Below are positions 1 to 7,580 of a stretch of 64,000 nt of DNA, in pieces; position 1 is the stretch's first letter, and the number at the start of each line of letters is the position of its first letter. The position numbers and the translations under genes are program-made. The notes beneath the pieces are model-generated. The model worked only from the letters and a program-made list of their open reading frames with translations. It was not told where the DNA came from and did not search any database. Source of the stretch: Escherichia coli DSM 30083 = JCM 1649 = ATCC 11775. GTDB taxonomy: Bacteria > Pseudomonadota > Gammaproteobacteria > Enterobacterales > Enterobacteriaceae. The DNA is taken from contig NZ_CP033092.2 in NCBI RefSeq assembly GCF_003697165.2, positions 4,092,001 to 4,156,000 on the forward strand, given 5' to 3'.

Positions 1-308
1 ATAATGGAAATCAAACCAATATTTGGCTAGCTGCCAATGCGCTCTGTCATGCGAAAAATGATGGATATAATCTTCCTGGCATCACACATTTGACGTCTGG
101 CGAAAACCAACGCACGCAGGGATCGCTCTATGGTGAATGGGGGAACGTTGGAGCGTTTTCCAGTAATTCGCAATTTACACAAGGTGCTTACTGGACAAAT
201 GAATCTGATGATTACAATAGGCATTACTATGTGCAGATGCTAACCGGTATGACCGGAAGCGACGCTGATTCCAGCCCCCAACTGACCGCCTGCCGTAAAT
301 CACTTTAA
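1..308 (+). CDS. C-terminal end of an intimin/invasin-type adhesin (partial)
   Basis: This is the 3' end of a gene that enters the window from the left, open from base 3 and ending at a TAA at 306-308 (about 101 residues). The fragment has the signature of the C-type-lectin-like domain that caps intimin/invasin inverse autotransporters: an early WLAANALC block, a YNLPG element, a run of aromatic and Gly-rich strands containing YWT, and a final Cys close to the C-terminus (ending CRKSL), which would pair with the early Cys. Such proteins sit in the outer membrane and expose Ig-like repeats ending in this binding domain. The beta-barrel and Ig repeats lie outside the window, so the exact family member cannot be named. 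In K-12 the gene next to kptA here is yjiJ, so this is an accessory gene. Confidence 0.6.
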   Translation, partial: NGNQTNIWLAANALCHAKNDGYNLPGITHLTSGENQRTQGSLYGEWGNVGAFSSNSQFTQGAYWTNESDDYNRHYYVQMLTGMTGSDADSSPQLTACRKSL

Positions 309-375
309 TTTTAGTAGGTTATTAAGGATACCCTTGTGCGAGGGTATCCTTTCAGACTGATAACAAACGCTACAT

Positions 376-406
376 TACCTGATGCGCTGCGCTTATCAGG
401 CCTATA
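376..406. repeat. REP element downstream of the adhesin gene
   Basis: The stretch reads as a typical E. coli REP/BIME unit: a GATGCGCTGCGC arm followed by a CTTATCAGGCC arm. It sits between the adhesin stop and the converging kptA stop, the usual place for such elements, where they protect transcript 3' ends. Confidence 0.6.
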
Positions 407-428
407 TAACCCCTGCAATATATTGAAT

Positions 429-1013
429 TTATTGTTTTTGTACCCCAGCCGGCATGAACGGCCACTCAAGAAACTCAACAGCAACCGTTGATGTCAGCCA
501 GACCCCGTTTTCCGCTTGCCAGAAAGGGATGCCTCGTTTCGCCATTTCCTGTGCTTTGACGGTTAAGATAACCGGCGATCCGTATCTTGCTCCCACTTTG
601 CGTGCCGTTGCTTCATCAGCAGAGAGATGTACGTAGTGACGCTCACCTGCAATCAGCCCCTGTTTTTTTATCTCGTCAAGGAAACGGCTTGCCGTACCGT
701 GGTAGAGAAACTGTGGCGGTGTTTTTTCGGCAAAGGAAATAGCGACCTGCGAAGTCGAATGCCCCTGAACCGCGCGGATGCACCTACCATCACTGGAATA
801 ACTAAAACGCTTTTTATCGCTGGTGGCAACCACAGTATCCAGCAATGCACGGGTTAACCGCTTGCCCGCTTTTTGGGCACAAAGTATGAGCTTATCGATA
901 TCCGCCCATCCTTCACGGTCCAGTACGATACCAATCGCCTCCGGTTTGTGTCGGAGGACAAAACTTAAAAACTTGCTCGTATCCGCCAGCTCTTTTTCGT
1001 TGTACTTTGCCAT
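429..1013 (-). CDS. kptA: tRNA 2'-phosphotransferase KptA (Tpt1 family)
   Basis: The 194-residue product matches the KptA/Tpt1 family, which transfers an internal RNA 2'-phosphate to NAD+, giving ADP-ribose 1",2"-cyclic phosphate and nicotinamide. Visible family features are the N-terminal winged helix with LRHKPE (Arg21-His22), the YHGT element (His105) of the NAD-binding ADP-ribosyltransferase fold, and HLS at 129-131. I chose the ATG at 1011-1013 because the protein then begins MAKYNEKELADTSKFL, where family similarity starts; an in-frame upstream start adds 34 unrelated residues. Its role in bacteria is unclear because they lack the fungal-type tRNA splicing that needs it. It lies divergently from yjiH with about 250 bp between the starts. 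Confidence 0.95.
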   Translation of the reverse strand: MAKYNEKELADTSKFLSFVLRHKPEAIGIVLDREGWADIDKLILCAQKAGKRLTRALLDTVVATSDKKRFSYSSDGRCIRAVQGHSTSQVAISFAEKTPPQFLYHGTASRFLDEIKKQGLIAGERHYVHLSADEATARKVGARYGSPVILTVKAQEMAKRGIPFWQAENGVWLTSTVAVEFLEWPFMPAGVQKQ

Positions 1014-1206
1014 CGCGTTTTCGTCCCTGGATTTTCTGTTTTTATTTACTGATGTCATTGTCACTGGGTTTATGAATTTACTGCAACTCAATCCTGCGCA
1101 GAACCTTTTCCCCATAGCGTAATTTTTCCGCTATGCAAAAAACGCATAGCCAGAAACATACTTGCATTTTCCCCATACCCACATGGCTGATAAGGTTTTT
1201 CAGCTC

Positions 1207-1222
1207 CAGGAATTTTCCTGGC
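1207..1222 (+). promoter_or_regulatory. Perfect palindrome in the yjiH leader
   Basis: CCAGGAATTTTCCTGG is a perfect 16-bp inverted repeat about 40 bp before the yjiH start codon. It could be an operator or an mRNA hairpin in the leader; no regulator can be assigned from sequence alone. Confidence 0.4.
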
Positions 1223-1262
1223 TCAAGCAACACACAAACACAAAAAAACAATGGGGATTGTT

Positions 1263-1946
1263 ATGACACAACAAGGGGATGCTGTAGCCGGGGAGCTGGC
1301 GACAGAAAAAGTGGGCATTAAAGGGTATCTGGCTTTTTTTCTCACCATAATCTTTTTCTCCGGTGTTTTTTCCGGGACAGACAGTTGGTGGCGCGTTTTT
1401 GATTTTTCCGTTCTGAACGGATCGTTTGGGCAACTGCCTGGTGCGAACGGAGCCACCACCTCGTTTCGCGGCGCGGGTGGCGCGGGGGCTAAAGATGGCT
1501 TTCTCTTTGCGCTGGAGCTGGCACCGTCAGTCATTCTCTCTCTGGGGATTATTTCAATTACCGATGGTCTTGGCGGATTACGCGCCGCGCAGCAGTTAAT
1601 GACGCCAGTGCTAAAACCGTTGTTGGGCATTCCAGGGATCTGCTCGCTGGCGCTGATCGCTAACCTGCAAAACACCGATGCCGCCGCCGGTATGACCAAA
1701 GAGCTGGCGCAGGAAGGTGAAATTACCGAACGCGATAAAGTGATTTTCGCCGCATATCAAACCAGCGGTAGCGCCATTATCACCAACTACTTCTCTTCCG
1801 GCGTCGCGGTGTTTGCCTTTCTGGGCACGTCCGTAATCGTACCTTTAGCAGTCATCCTGGTGTTTAAATTTGTCGGAGCCAACATTTTGCGCGTCTGGCT
1901 TAACTTCGAAGAACGTCGCAACCCAACGCAAGGAGCGCAAGCATGA
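1263..1946 (+). CDS. yjiH: Inner membrane protein YjiH (nucleoside-recognition GATE domain)
   Basis: This 227-residue integral membrane protein belongs to the YjiH family, which carries the nucleoside-recognition (GATE) domain also found in SpoIVB/spore-maturation type membrane proteins. Hydrophobic segments are visible near residues 20-35, 80-100, 120-135 and 180-205, with a Gly/Ala-rich loop in between. The start at 1263 follows a GGGGATT ribosome site and gives the conserved MTQQGDA N-terminus. The stop overlaps the yjiG start by four bases (ATGA), so the two are translationally coupled and probably form one complex. Co-transcription with iadA suggests transport or sensing of peptides or isoaspartyl compounds, but no substrate is established. 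Confidence 0.93.
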   Translation: MTQQGDAVAGELATEKVGIKGYLAFFLTIIFFSGVFSGTDSWWRVFDFSVLNGSFGQLPGANGATTSFRGAGGAGAKDGFLFALELAPSVILSLGIISITDGLGGLRAAQQLMTPVLKPLLGIPGICSLALIANLQNTDAAAGMTKELAQEGEITERDKVIFAAYQTSGSAIITNYFSSGVAVFAFLGTSVIVPLAVILVFKFVGANILRVWLNFEERRNPTQGAQA

Positions 1947-2404
1947 CAACTCAGGTCCGCAAAAACGTCATGGATATGTTTATCGATGGCGCGCGCCGTG
2001 GCTTTACTATCGCCACCACAAACCTGCTGCCAAACGTGGTGATGGCGTTTGTCATCATTCAGGCGCTGAAAATTACCGGCCTGCTCGACTGGGTGGGGCA
2101 TATCTGTGAACCGGTAATGGCGCTGTGGGGATTGCCAGGTGAAGCGGCAACCGTCCTTTTAGCCGCATTAATGAGTATGGGCGGCGCAGTCGGTGTTGCC
2201 GCCAGTCTGGCAACCGCTGGCGCATTAACCGGTCACGATGTCACCGTTTTACTGCCCGCGATGTATTTAATGGGCAACCCGGTGCAAAATGTCGGTCGCT
2301 GCCTGGGGACAGCCGAAGTGAATGCCAAATATTACCCGCATATCATTACGGTCTGCGTGATTAACGCATTGCTGTCGATCTGGGTTATGCAGCTTATTGT
2401 TTAA
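1943..2404 (+). CDS. yjiG: Inner membrane protein YjiG (SpmB family)
   Basis: YjiG is a 153-residue membrane protein of the SpmB-like nucleoside-recognition family and the partner of YjiH. Three to four hydrophobic stretches are visible, with the family-typical Gly/Ala-rich segment MSMGGAVGVAASLATAGA in the middle and PVQNVGRC near the C-terminus. Its ATG overlaps the yjiH stop and its stop lies 12 bases before the iadA start, so yjiH-yjiG-iadA looks like one transcription unit. Function is unknown; the linkage to isoaspartyl dipeptidase suggests a two-part permease supplying that enzyme, which is inference only. Confidence 0.92.
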   Translation: MTTQVRKNVMDMFIDGARRGFTIATTNLLPNVVMAFVIIQALKITGLLDWVGHICEPVMALWGLPGEAATVLLAALMSMGGAVGVAASLATAGALTGHDVTVLLPAMYLMGNPVQNVGRCLGTAEVNAKYYPHIITVCVINALLSIWVMQLIV

Positions 2405-2416
2405 CAAGGAGTTACC

Positions 2417-3589
2417 ATGATTGATTATACCGCAGCCGGTTTTACCCTGCTGCAGGGAGCGCATTTGTATGCGCCGGAAGATCGGGGAGTTTGCGATGTC
2501 CTCGTCGCTAACGGCAAAATTATCGCCGTTGCCAGTAATATCCCTTCTGACATTGTACCGGACTGCACGGTTGTCGATCTCAGCGGGCAGATCCTCTGCC
2601 CAGGTTTTATTGATCAACACGTTCATTTGATTGGCGGTGGCGGTGAAGCAGGTCCCACGACGCGCACGCCGGAAGTGGCGTTAAGTCGTCTGACGGAAGC
2701 GGGCGTCACGTCAGTGGTTGGTCTGCTGGGCACTGACTCTATCTCTCGCCACCCGGAATCCCTGCTCGCCAAGACCCGTGCGCTCAATGAAGAAGGTATC
2801 AGCGCCTGGATGCTGACCGGCGCTTATCATGTCCCTTCCCGCACTATTACGGGTTCCGTGGAAAAAGACGTGGCGATTATCGATCGCGTGATTGGTGTGA
2901 AATGCGCCATCTCTGATCACCGTTCTGCCGCACCGGACGTTTATCACCTGGCTAATATGGCGGCGGAATCCCGCGTTGGCGGTTTGCTCGGCGGCAAACC
3001 TGGCGTCACCGTGTTCCACATGGGCGACAGCAAAAAGGCGTTACAGCCTGTCTATGACCTGCTGGAAAACAGCGATGTGCCGATCAGCAAGCTGCTGCCG
3101 ACCCACGTTAACCGCAACGTTCCGTTGTTTGAGCAGGCGCTTGAGTTTGCGCACAAAGGCGGCACTATCGACATCACCAGCAGCATTGACGAACCGGTCG
3201 CCCCTGCCGAAGGTATTGCCCGCGCCGTTCAGGCCGGTATTCCGCTGGCACGCGTCACCCTCAGCTCCGACGGCAACGGTAGCCAGCCGTTCTTCGATGA
3301 CGAAGGGAATTTAACCCATATCGGTGTTGCAGGTTTTGAAACGTTGCTGGAAACCGTGCAGGTGCTGGTTAAAGACTATGATTTCAGTATCAGCGATGCC
3401 CTGCGCCCGCTCACCAGTAGCGTAGCCGGTTTCCTTAACCTGACCGGGAAAGGCGAAATTCTGCCTGGCAATGACGCAGACTTACTGGTCATGACGCCAG
3501 AATTGCGCATTGAGCAGGTATACGCTCGCGGCAAACTGATGGTCAAAGACGGCAAAGCCTGCGTGAAAGGAACGTTTGAAACGGCATAA
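2417..3589 (+). CDS. iadA: Isoaspartyl dipeptidase IadA
   Basis: IadA is a cytoplasmic binuclear zinc amidohydrolase that cleaves beta-aspartyl dipeptides left after degradation of proteins with isomerised Asp/Asn. All ligands known for the E. coli enzyme are present in this 390-residue protein: His68 and His70 in the DQHVH motif, Glu77, the bridging Lys162 (to be carboxylated), His201, His230 and the catalytic Asp285 in SSDGNGS. The start follows an AAGGAG ribosome site. It is the last gene of the yjiH-yjiG-iadA unit and is followed by a strong inverted repeat. No damage is visible. Confidence 0.97.
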   Translation: MIDYTAAGFTLLQGAHLYAPEDRGVCDVLVANGKIIAVASNIPSDIVPDCTVVDLSGQILCPGFIDQHVHLIGGGGEAGPTTRTPEVALSRLTEAGVTSVVGLLGTDSISRHPESLLAKTRALNEEGISAWMLTGAYHVPSRTITGSVEKDVAIIDRVIGVKCAISDHRSAAPDVYHLANMAAESRVGGLLGGKPGVTVFHMGDSKKALQPVYDLLENSDVPISKLLPTHVNRNVPLFEQALEFAHKGGTIDITSSIDEPVAPAEGIARAVQAGIPLARVTLSSDGNGSQPFFDDEGNLTHIGVAGFETLLETVQVLVKDYDFSISDALRPLTSSVAGFLNLTGKGEILPGNDADLLVMTPELRIEQVYARGKLMVKDGKACVKGTFETA

Positions 3590-3594
3590 ACGGT

Positions 3595-3641
3595 TGTCAG
3601 CCGCCCGAATGGACGTAGAATGCCCGCAAGGGCGGCTGACA
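3595..3641 (+). terminator. Long inverted repeat between iadA and hypT
   Basis: TGTCAGCCGCCC at 3595-3606 is perfectly complementary to GGGCGGCTGACA at 3630-3641, giving a 12-bp GC-rich stem with a 23-nt loop. It starts six bases after the iadA stop and ends 12 bases before the hypT start. It probably ends or attenuates iadA transcription; there is no T-run, so a role as operator for hypT is the alternative. Confidence 0.5.
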
Positions 3642-3653
3642 GAGTAAAACGTA

Positions 3654-4565
3654 ATGGATGACTGTGGTGCGGTTTTGCATAATATTGAAACCAAATGGCT
3701 TTATGATTTTCTGACCCTGGAAAAATGCCGCAACTTTTCCCAGGCGGCAGTCAGTCGCAACGTCTCGCAACCGGCATTCAGCCGCCGCATCCGTGCACTG
3801 GAACAGGCGATTGGCGTTGAATTGTTTAACCGCCAGGTGACGCCGCTGCAACTCTCGGAACAAGGGAAAATCTTCCATTCGCAGATCCGCCATCTGTTGC
3901 AACAGTTAGAAAGCAACCTTGCAGAGCTGCGTGGCGGCAGCGATTACGCGCAACGTAAAATCAAGATAGCCGCTGCACACTCTCTTTCCCTCGGTCTGTT
4001 ACCGTCCATTATCAGCCAGATGCCGCCGCTCTTTACCTGGGCGATTGAAGCCATTGATGTTGATGAAGCGGTCGATAAACTGCGTGAAGGGCAAAGTGAC
4101 TGTATTTTTTCCTTTCACGACGAAGATTTGCTGGAAGCGCCGTTTGACCACATTCGCTTATTTGAATCTCAATTGTTCCCTGTCTGCGCCAGTGACGAAC
4201 ACGGAGAAGCACTTTTTAACCTCGCGCAGCCACACTTTCCGTTACTGAATTACAGCCGCAACTCCTACATGGGGCGATTGATTAATCGCACCCTGACGCG
4301 CCACAGTGAGTTAAGTTTCAGCACCTTTTTTGTCTCTTCGATGAGCGAGCTTTTAAAGCAGGTTGCCCTCGACGGCTGTGGGATTGCCTGGCTGCCGGAG
4401 TACGCCATCCAACAAGAAATTCGCAGCGGGCAGCTCGTTGTACTGAATCGGGACGAACTGGTGATCCCGATTCAGGCCTATGCATACCGAATGAATACCC
4501 GCATGAATCCAGTTGCCGAACGCTTCTGGCGTGAACTGCGCGAGCTGGAGATTGTACTTAGCTGA
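3654..4565 (+). CDS. hypT: Hypochlorite-responsive LysR-type regulator HypT (YjiE/QseD)
   Basis: This 303-residue LysR-family transcription factor has an N-terminal winged helix-turn-helix (residues 10-70, containing NFSQAAVSRNVSQPAFSRRIRALE) and a C-terminal effector domain. In E. coli HypT is switched on by HOCl through oxidation of three methionines; Met123, Met206 and Met230 are all present at those positions here. Activated HypT turns on methionine and cysteine synthesis genes and represses iron uptake. The gene converges with iraD and the two overlap by eight bases at their 3' ends. The same protein was also named QseD for a proposed role in quorum-sensing signalling. Confidence 0.96.
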   Translation: MDDCGAVLHNIETKWLYDFLTLEKCRNFSQAAVSRNVSQPAFSRRIRALEQAIGVELFNRQVTPLQLSEQGKIFHSQIRHLLQQLESNLAELRGGSDYAQRKIKIAAAHSLSLGLLPSIISQMPPLFTWAIEAIDVDEAVDKLREGQSDCIFSFHDEDLLEAPFDHIRLFESQLFPVCASDEHGEALFNLAQPHFPLLNYSRNSYMGRLINRTLTRHSELSFSTFFVSSMSELLKQVALDGCGIAWLPEYAIQQEIRSGQLVVLNRDELVIPIQAYAYRMNTRMNPVAERFWRELRELEIVLS

Positions 4566-4950
4566 CATTCTCGAGCGTCGCACTACGCCAACCGCCATTA
4601 TCCCAGACCAGATCAAACGTTAGCGGTTCATCGTCGTGGTACAGCATTATCTCAAGGCTGATCGCCAGCGTGTGGCTGTACGCTTCTTTCAGATTGACCT
4701 GCAACGCCGCAATCCGTGGCTCATGAAATAACAGTGCAGAACGCAGCTGACGGCAATACCAGCTCTGGAGATGTTTGTCGCTCTGGTTATGCACTTGCCA
4801 CTCGGGCATGCCTGAAACAAGTAATGACGGTAATGCCGAATGAGGAGAATTAAAAAGAGTGAGGAGATCGCTACATATTGATTTACGCAGCGATGACGTT
4901 TTATTGCCTGAAATTTCAGGTAAAACAGCCTGACGTGATTGGCGCATCAT
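4558..4950 (-). CDS. iraD: RpoS anti-adaptor IraD
   Basis: IraD (formerly YjiD) is a 130-residue anti-adaptor that binds the adaptor RssB and so stops ClpXP from degrading sigma S after DNA damage. The protein starts MMRQSRQAVLPE and ends GWRSATLENVS, as in K-12. The ATG at 4948-4950 follows a CAGGAG ribosome site; an upstream in-frame codon adds three residues but fits the site less well. Its translation start lies inside the leader peptide gene idlP in another frame. The 3' end overlaps hypT by eight bases in convergent orientation. Confidence 0.94.
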   Translation of the reverse strand: MMRQSRQAVLPEISGNKTSSLRKSICSDLLTLFNSPHSALPSLLVSGMPEWQVHNQSDKHLQSWYCRQLRSALLFHEPRIAALQVNLKEAYSHTLAISLEIMLYHDDEPLTFDLVWDNGGWRSATLENVS

Positions 4951-5023
4951 TTTGCGCACTCCTGACGTTTAGCAACATATGCGGCTTGCCCTGAACACCG
5001 GGCACCACTGTATTGATGCTCAT
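4916..5023 (-). CDS. idlP: iraD leader peptide IdlP
   Basis: A 35-codon reading frame starts 73 bases upstream of iraD and runs past the iraD start in another frame, ending at 4916. It begins MSINTVVPGVQGKPH. In E. coli a leader peptide in this position has been reported to couple iraD translation to its own, with CsrA repressing the leader and so indirectly iraD. The GGA triplet in the leader's ribosome-binding region (CTATGGAAA just before the ATG) is the kind of site CsrA uses. The frame is seen directly; the regulation is from published work on K-12. Confidence 0.65.
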   Translation of the reverse strand: MSINTVVPGVQGKPHMLLNVRSAQNDAPITSGCFT

Positions 5024-5621
5024 TTTCCATAGCCATTCCCTTTTGTTCATTACATCCATGTCAGTCTGAGACAGGCCTGAATCCTGTCAGCAAAGTATAA
5101 AACCTTACTTGCCTATGAATATCTACTGACTTTTCAGGAAAAAAGTCATGATTTGATAAAAATCATCAAACTCAAAAAAAAACCGCTAGTATATTCTGAA
5201 TATTCCGAATAGTTACGTAGATGAAAATACTTGTCACCACCGCTACTTAATTCCGGTGTGAAATTATTTATTTCCGCATAATCAGCCATGTATTATTTGA
5301 AACAATTAGTTTGTAAATAATATAAATTGATAACATATCAAATACATCAAAAATACCATTCACAGGCATTATTAATATAGACATCAATATAGCAACATCA
5401 AATTCCAATTAGTAATAAGATATGCTTTTAAATTGCATGCAAATAATTTTAAATGATCGTTTTTTGATACTTTATAGTGTTTCCCACCCTTTAATATCAC
5501 TGTGTAGAGTTGATATCACTACAACAGAAACATGCATGTCATTTGTTTACTTCTCTTTTTACTACAGAAAAATTTATCTATTTTTCTAAACATCAGTGAA
5601 ATACTCATAAAGGTAACTATT
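5024..5621. other. AT-rich intergenic region between iraD/idlP and yjiC
   Basis: About 600 bp without a convincing gene, strongly AT-rich between 5130 and 5480. It must hold the iraD promoter (minus strand) and the yjiC promoter (plus strand). A longer in-frame start for yjiC exists at 5532 but would add 30 hydrophobic residues not seen in the usual protein. The base composition suggests H-NS binding, which is inference. Confidence 0.5.
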
Positions 5622-6452
5622 ATGTCTATGCCATTAAGCAATGCCCTTCAGAGTCAAATTATTACAGATGATCACTTCCTTCATCATCCAAAAGTCGACA
5701 ATGAGTTAACACGTAAATATGAACGTGCACGCCTGGATACGGAAAATATCTATCTTCTGCCTCTTACTCGTGGCAATAATCATAATTACGATGGAAAAAG
5801 CGTTGTCGAAATTAGAAAACTTGATATTAGTAAAGAGTCCTGGCCATTTAATTATGTGACAGAAACATGCAGAGAATCCGATGGTATTACAACAACAGGA
5901 CGTATGCTCTATCGAAACTTGCGAATCACCTCAGCTTTAGACGAAATATATGGTGGTATATGTAAAAAGGCGCATGCTGCCACAGAGTTAGCAGAAGGAT
6001 TACGGCTAAATTTATTTATGAAGAGCCCTTCCTATCCTGTTGAGGACTATACAGTTCATGAAATAACATTAGGCCCTGGTTGCAATGTTCCAGGTTACGC
6101 CGGAACCACGATAGGATATATTTCAACACTTCCAGTTTCTCAGGCAAAAAGATGGACAAATGAGCAGCCAAGGATTGATATCTATATTGATCAGATAATA
6201 ACTGTCTCAGGGGTGGCAAATTCTTCCGGATTCGCCCTTGCCGCATTACTTAATGCTAATATTGGAATGGGAAATGACCCAATAATTGGTATAGAAGCCT
6301 ATCCAGGTACCGCGGAGATCCATGCAAAAATGGGATATAAAGTTATCCCCGGTGATGAAGATGCAAAACTCAAACGTATGACTTTGCAACCGTCATCTCT
6401 TCCAGAGCTGTTTGAATTAAAAAATGGTGAATGGAATTATATTGGTAAATAA
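5622..6452 (+). CDS. yjiC: Uncharacterised protein YjiC
   Basis: YjiC is a 276-residue protein of unknown function found in E. coli and close relatives. The start at 5622 gives MSMPLSNALQSQ and follows an AAAGGTAAC ribosome site; the frame is open further upstream. The C-terminal part, with SGFALAALLNANIGMG and the phrase AEIHAKMGYKVIP, recalls the acetyl-CoA-binding end of GNAT acetyltransferases, but no complete domain can be assigned. Low GC and codon use unlike the flanking hypT and uxu genes suggest horizontal acquisition. It stands alone, pointing toward the minus-strand uxuR. Confidence 0.85.
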   Translation: MSMPLSNALQSQIITDDHFLHHPKVDNELTRKYERARLDTENIYLLPLTRGNNHNYDGKSVVEIRKLDISKESWPFNYVTETCRESDGITTTGRMLYRNLRITSALDEIYGGICKKAHAATELAEGLRLNLFMKSPSYPVEDYTVHEITLGPGCNVPGYAGTTIGYISTLPVSQAKRWTNEQPRIDIYIDQIITVSGVANSSGFALAALLNANIGMGNDPIIGIEAYPGTAEIHAKMGYKVIPGDEDAKLKRMTLQPSSLPELFELKNGEWNYIGK

Positions 6453-6592
6453 CCACTGAGAAGAATGAGTACTCACGTTCAGGTTATACAGATAGTTAAA
6501 CAATACCCTGCAATTTAGAAAGTAATACTCATTGCGACTTCTTAATTTAAGAAAGCGCAAGGAATGTTTACCCTTGCGCTTATCATAATAAG

Positions 6593-7366
6593 TCAGGCGT
6601 CGACTTTATCCAGCGGCCATGAATCAAACAGATAGCCGTCAAAATAAATATCGTCAACGTTCGAGAATTCCAGCAGACGTTGCTTAACGTTTTCCAGATG
6701 CTGCCACATTGCCAGCTTCGCCGCTCGGGCATCTTTTTTGATTAACGCGGCGAGGATCTGTTTGTGATCGCCCAACCACTCTTTGCGATACAGGCTGTCA
6801 TCCAGATGGCTGTGCAACTGGATCCACATTGGATTGTTTTCCCGCCACTGCCAGGACTGACGGAATAACTCCACCAGCATGCTGTTATGCGTTGCTTCGG
6901 CAATAGCGAGATGGAACTGCATATCACCGCTTTCGCTGCTGCCCGGCGCGCTGGAAGCCAGTTCACGCTCTTCCAGTTGCAATGCCTGACGCATTTTGAC
7001 GATATCTTCGCGGGTAGCCTGCAAAGCGGCAAATTCCGCGATGTTACTTTCCAGTAACTGACGCGCCTGTAACAGCTCAAAAGGACCCGCATCATTACAG
7101 ACGTTGGCATCCGAACTGTCTGTGTTGTGGCTGCCTGAGCTATCAAGAACATAGATACCGGCACCCCGGCGCACTTCCACCAGCCCTTTGATCTCCAGCA
7201 TGATCAGCGCTTCACGTACCACCGTCCGCGTGACATCAAGCATTTCTGCAATTTCACGCTCCGGCGGCAGCCGTTCGCCAGGATTGTACGGCGTCTTTAT
7301 GATCAGATCGCGGATCATCGCCCCGACTTCCTGGTAAGGTCTTTGCGCAGAGGTGGCAGATTTCAT
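6593..7366 (-). CDS. uxuR: Hexuronate-responsive repressor UxuR
   Basis: UxuR is a 257-residue GntR-family (FadR subfamily) repressor of fructuronate/mannonate catabolism that acts with its paralogue ExuR. The N-terminal winged helix (residues 10-75) contains the family motif GERLPPEREIAEMLDVTRTV, and the C-terminal helical FCD domain binds D-fructuronate. The gene lies downstream of uxuA-uxuB in the same orientation but has its own 5' region of about 210 bp with a REP element and a candidate operator. Known targets are uxuAB, gntP and uxuR itself; the operator cores described here at 7526, 10473 and 10579 fit that. Confidence 0.96.
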   Translation of the reverse strand: MKSATSAQRPYQEVGAMIRDLIIKTPYNPGERLPPEREIAEMLDVTRTVVREALIMLEIKGLVEVRRGAGIYVLDSSGSHNTDSSDANVCNDAGPFELLQARQLLESNIAEFAALQATREDIVKMRQALQLEERELASSAPGSSESGDMQFHLAIAEATHNSMLVELFRQSWQWRENNPMWIQLHSHLDDSLYRKEWLGDHKQILAALIKKDARAAKLAMWQHLENVKQRLLEFSNVDDIYFDGYLFDSWPLDKVDA

Positions 7367-7403
7367 GGTGTTGTGTCCGTTAGGTGCGGTTAATCAAATT
7401 TTT

Positions 7404-7440
7404 GCCGGATGCGGCGTGAACGCCTTATCCGGCCTACAAC
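7404..7440. repeat. REP element upstream of uxuR
   Basis: GCCGGATGCGGCGTGAACGC followed by CTTATCCGGCCTAC is a textbook E. coli REP unit with two imperfectly complementary arms. It lies just upstream of the uxuR start, in the uxuB-uxuR gap, and may separate the uxuAB transcript from uxuR. Confidence 0.85.
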
Positions 7441-7523
7441 GGGCAATTTTACGGCCCCTGTTAATCTCAAACTATACCATTAGCACTGGAAGTTGGCACG
7501 TACAGGTGGGCAAAAAAACGAAA

Positions 7524-7557
7524 ACTGGTCAACCAAATATCAGTTTGATTGACCAGT
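7524..7557 (-). promoter_or_regulatory. Candidate UxuR/ExuR operator and inverted repeat between uxuB and uxuR
   Basis: The palindromic core TGGTCAACCA at 7526-7535 equals, on the minus strand, the core TGGTTGACCA found upstream of gntP. It is embedded in a larger inverted repeat, ACTGGTCAA (7524-7532) with TTGACCAGT (7549-7557). The core matches the TGGTNNACCA pattern used by UxuR and ExuR, so the site is a candidate for uxuR autoregulation. The larger repeat could also help terminate uxuAB transcripts. Confidence 0.55.
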
Positions 7558-7580
7558 AAGTCTGTAGGGTAATCAGTTAG

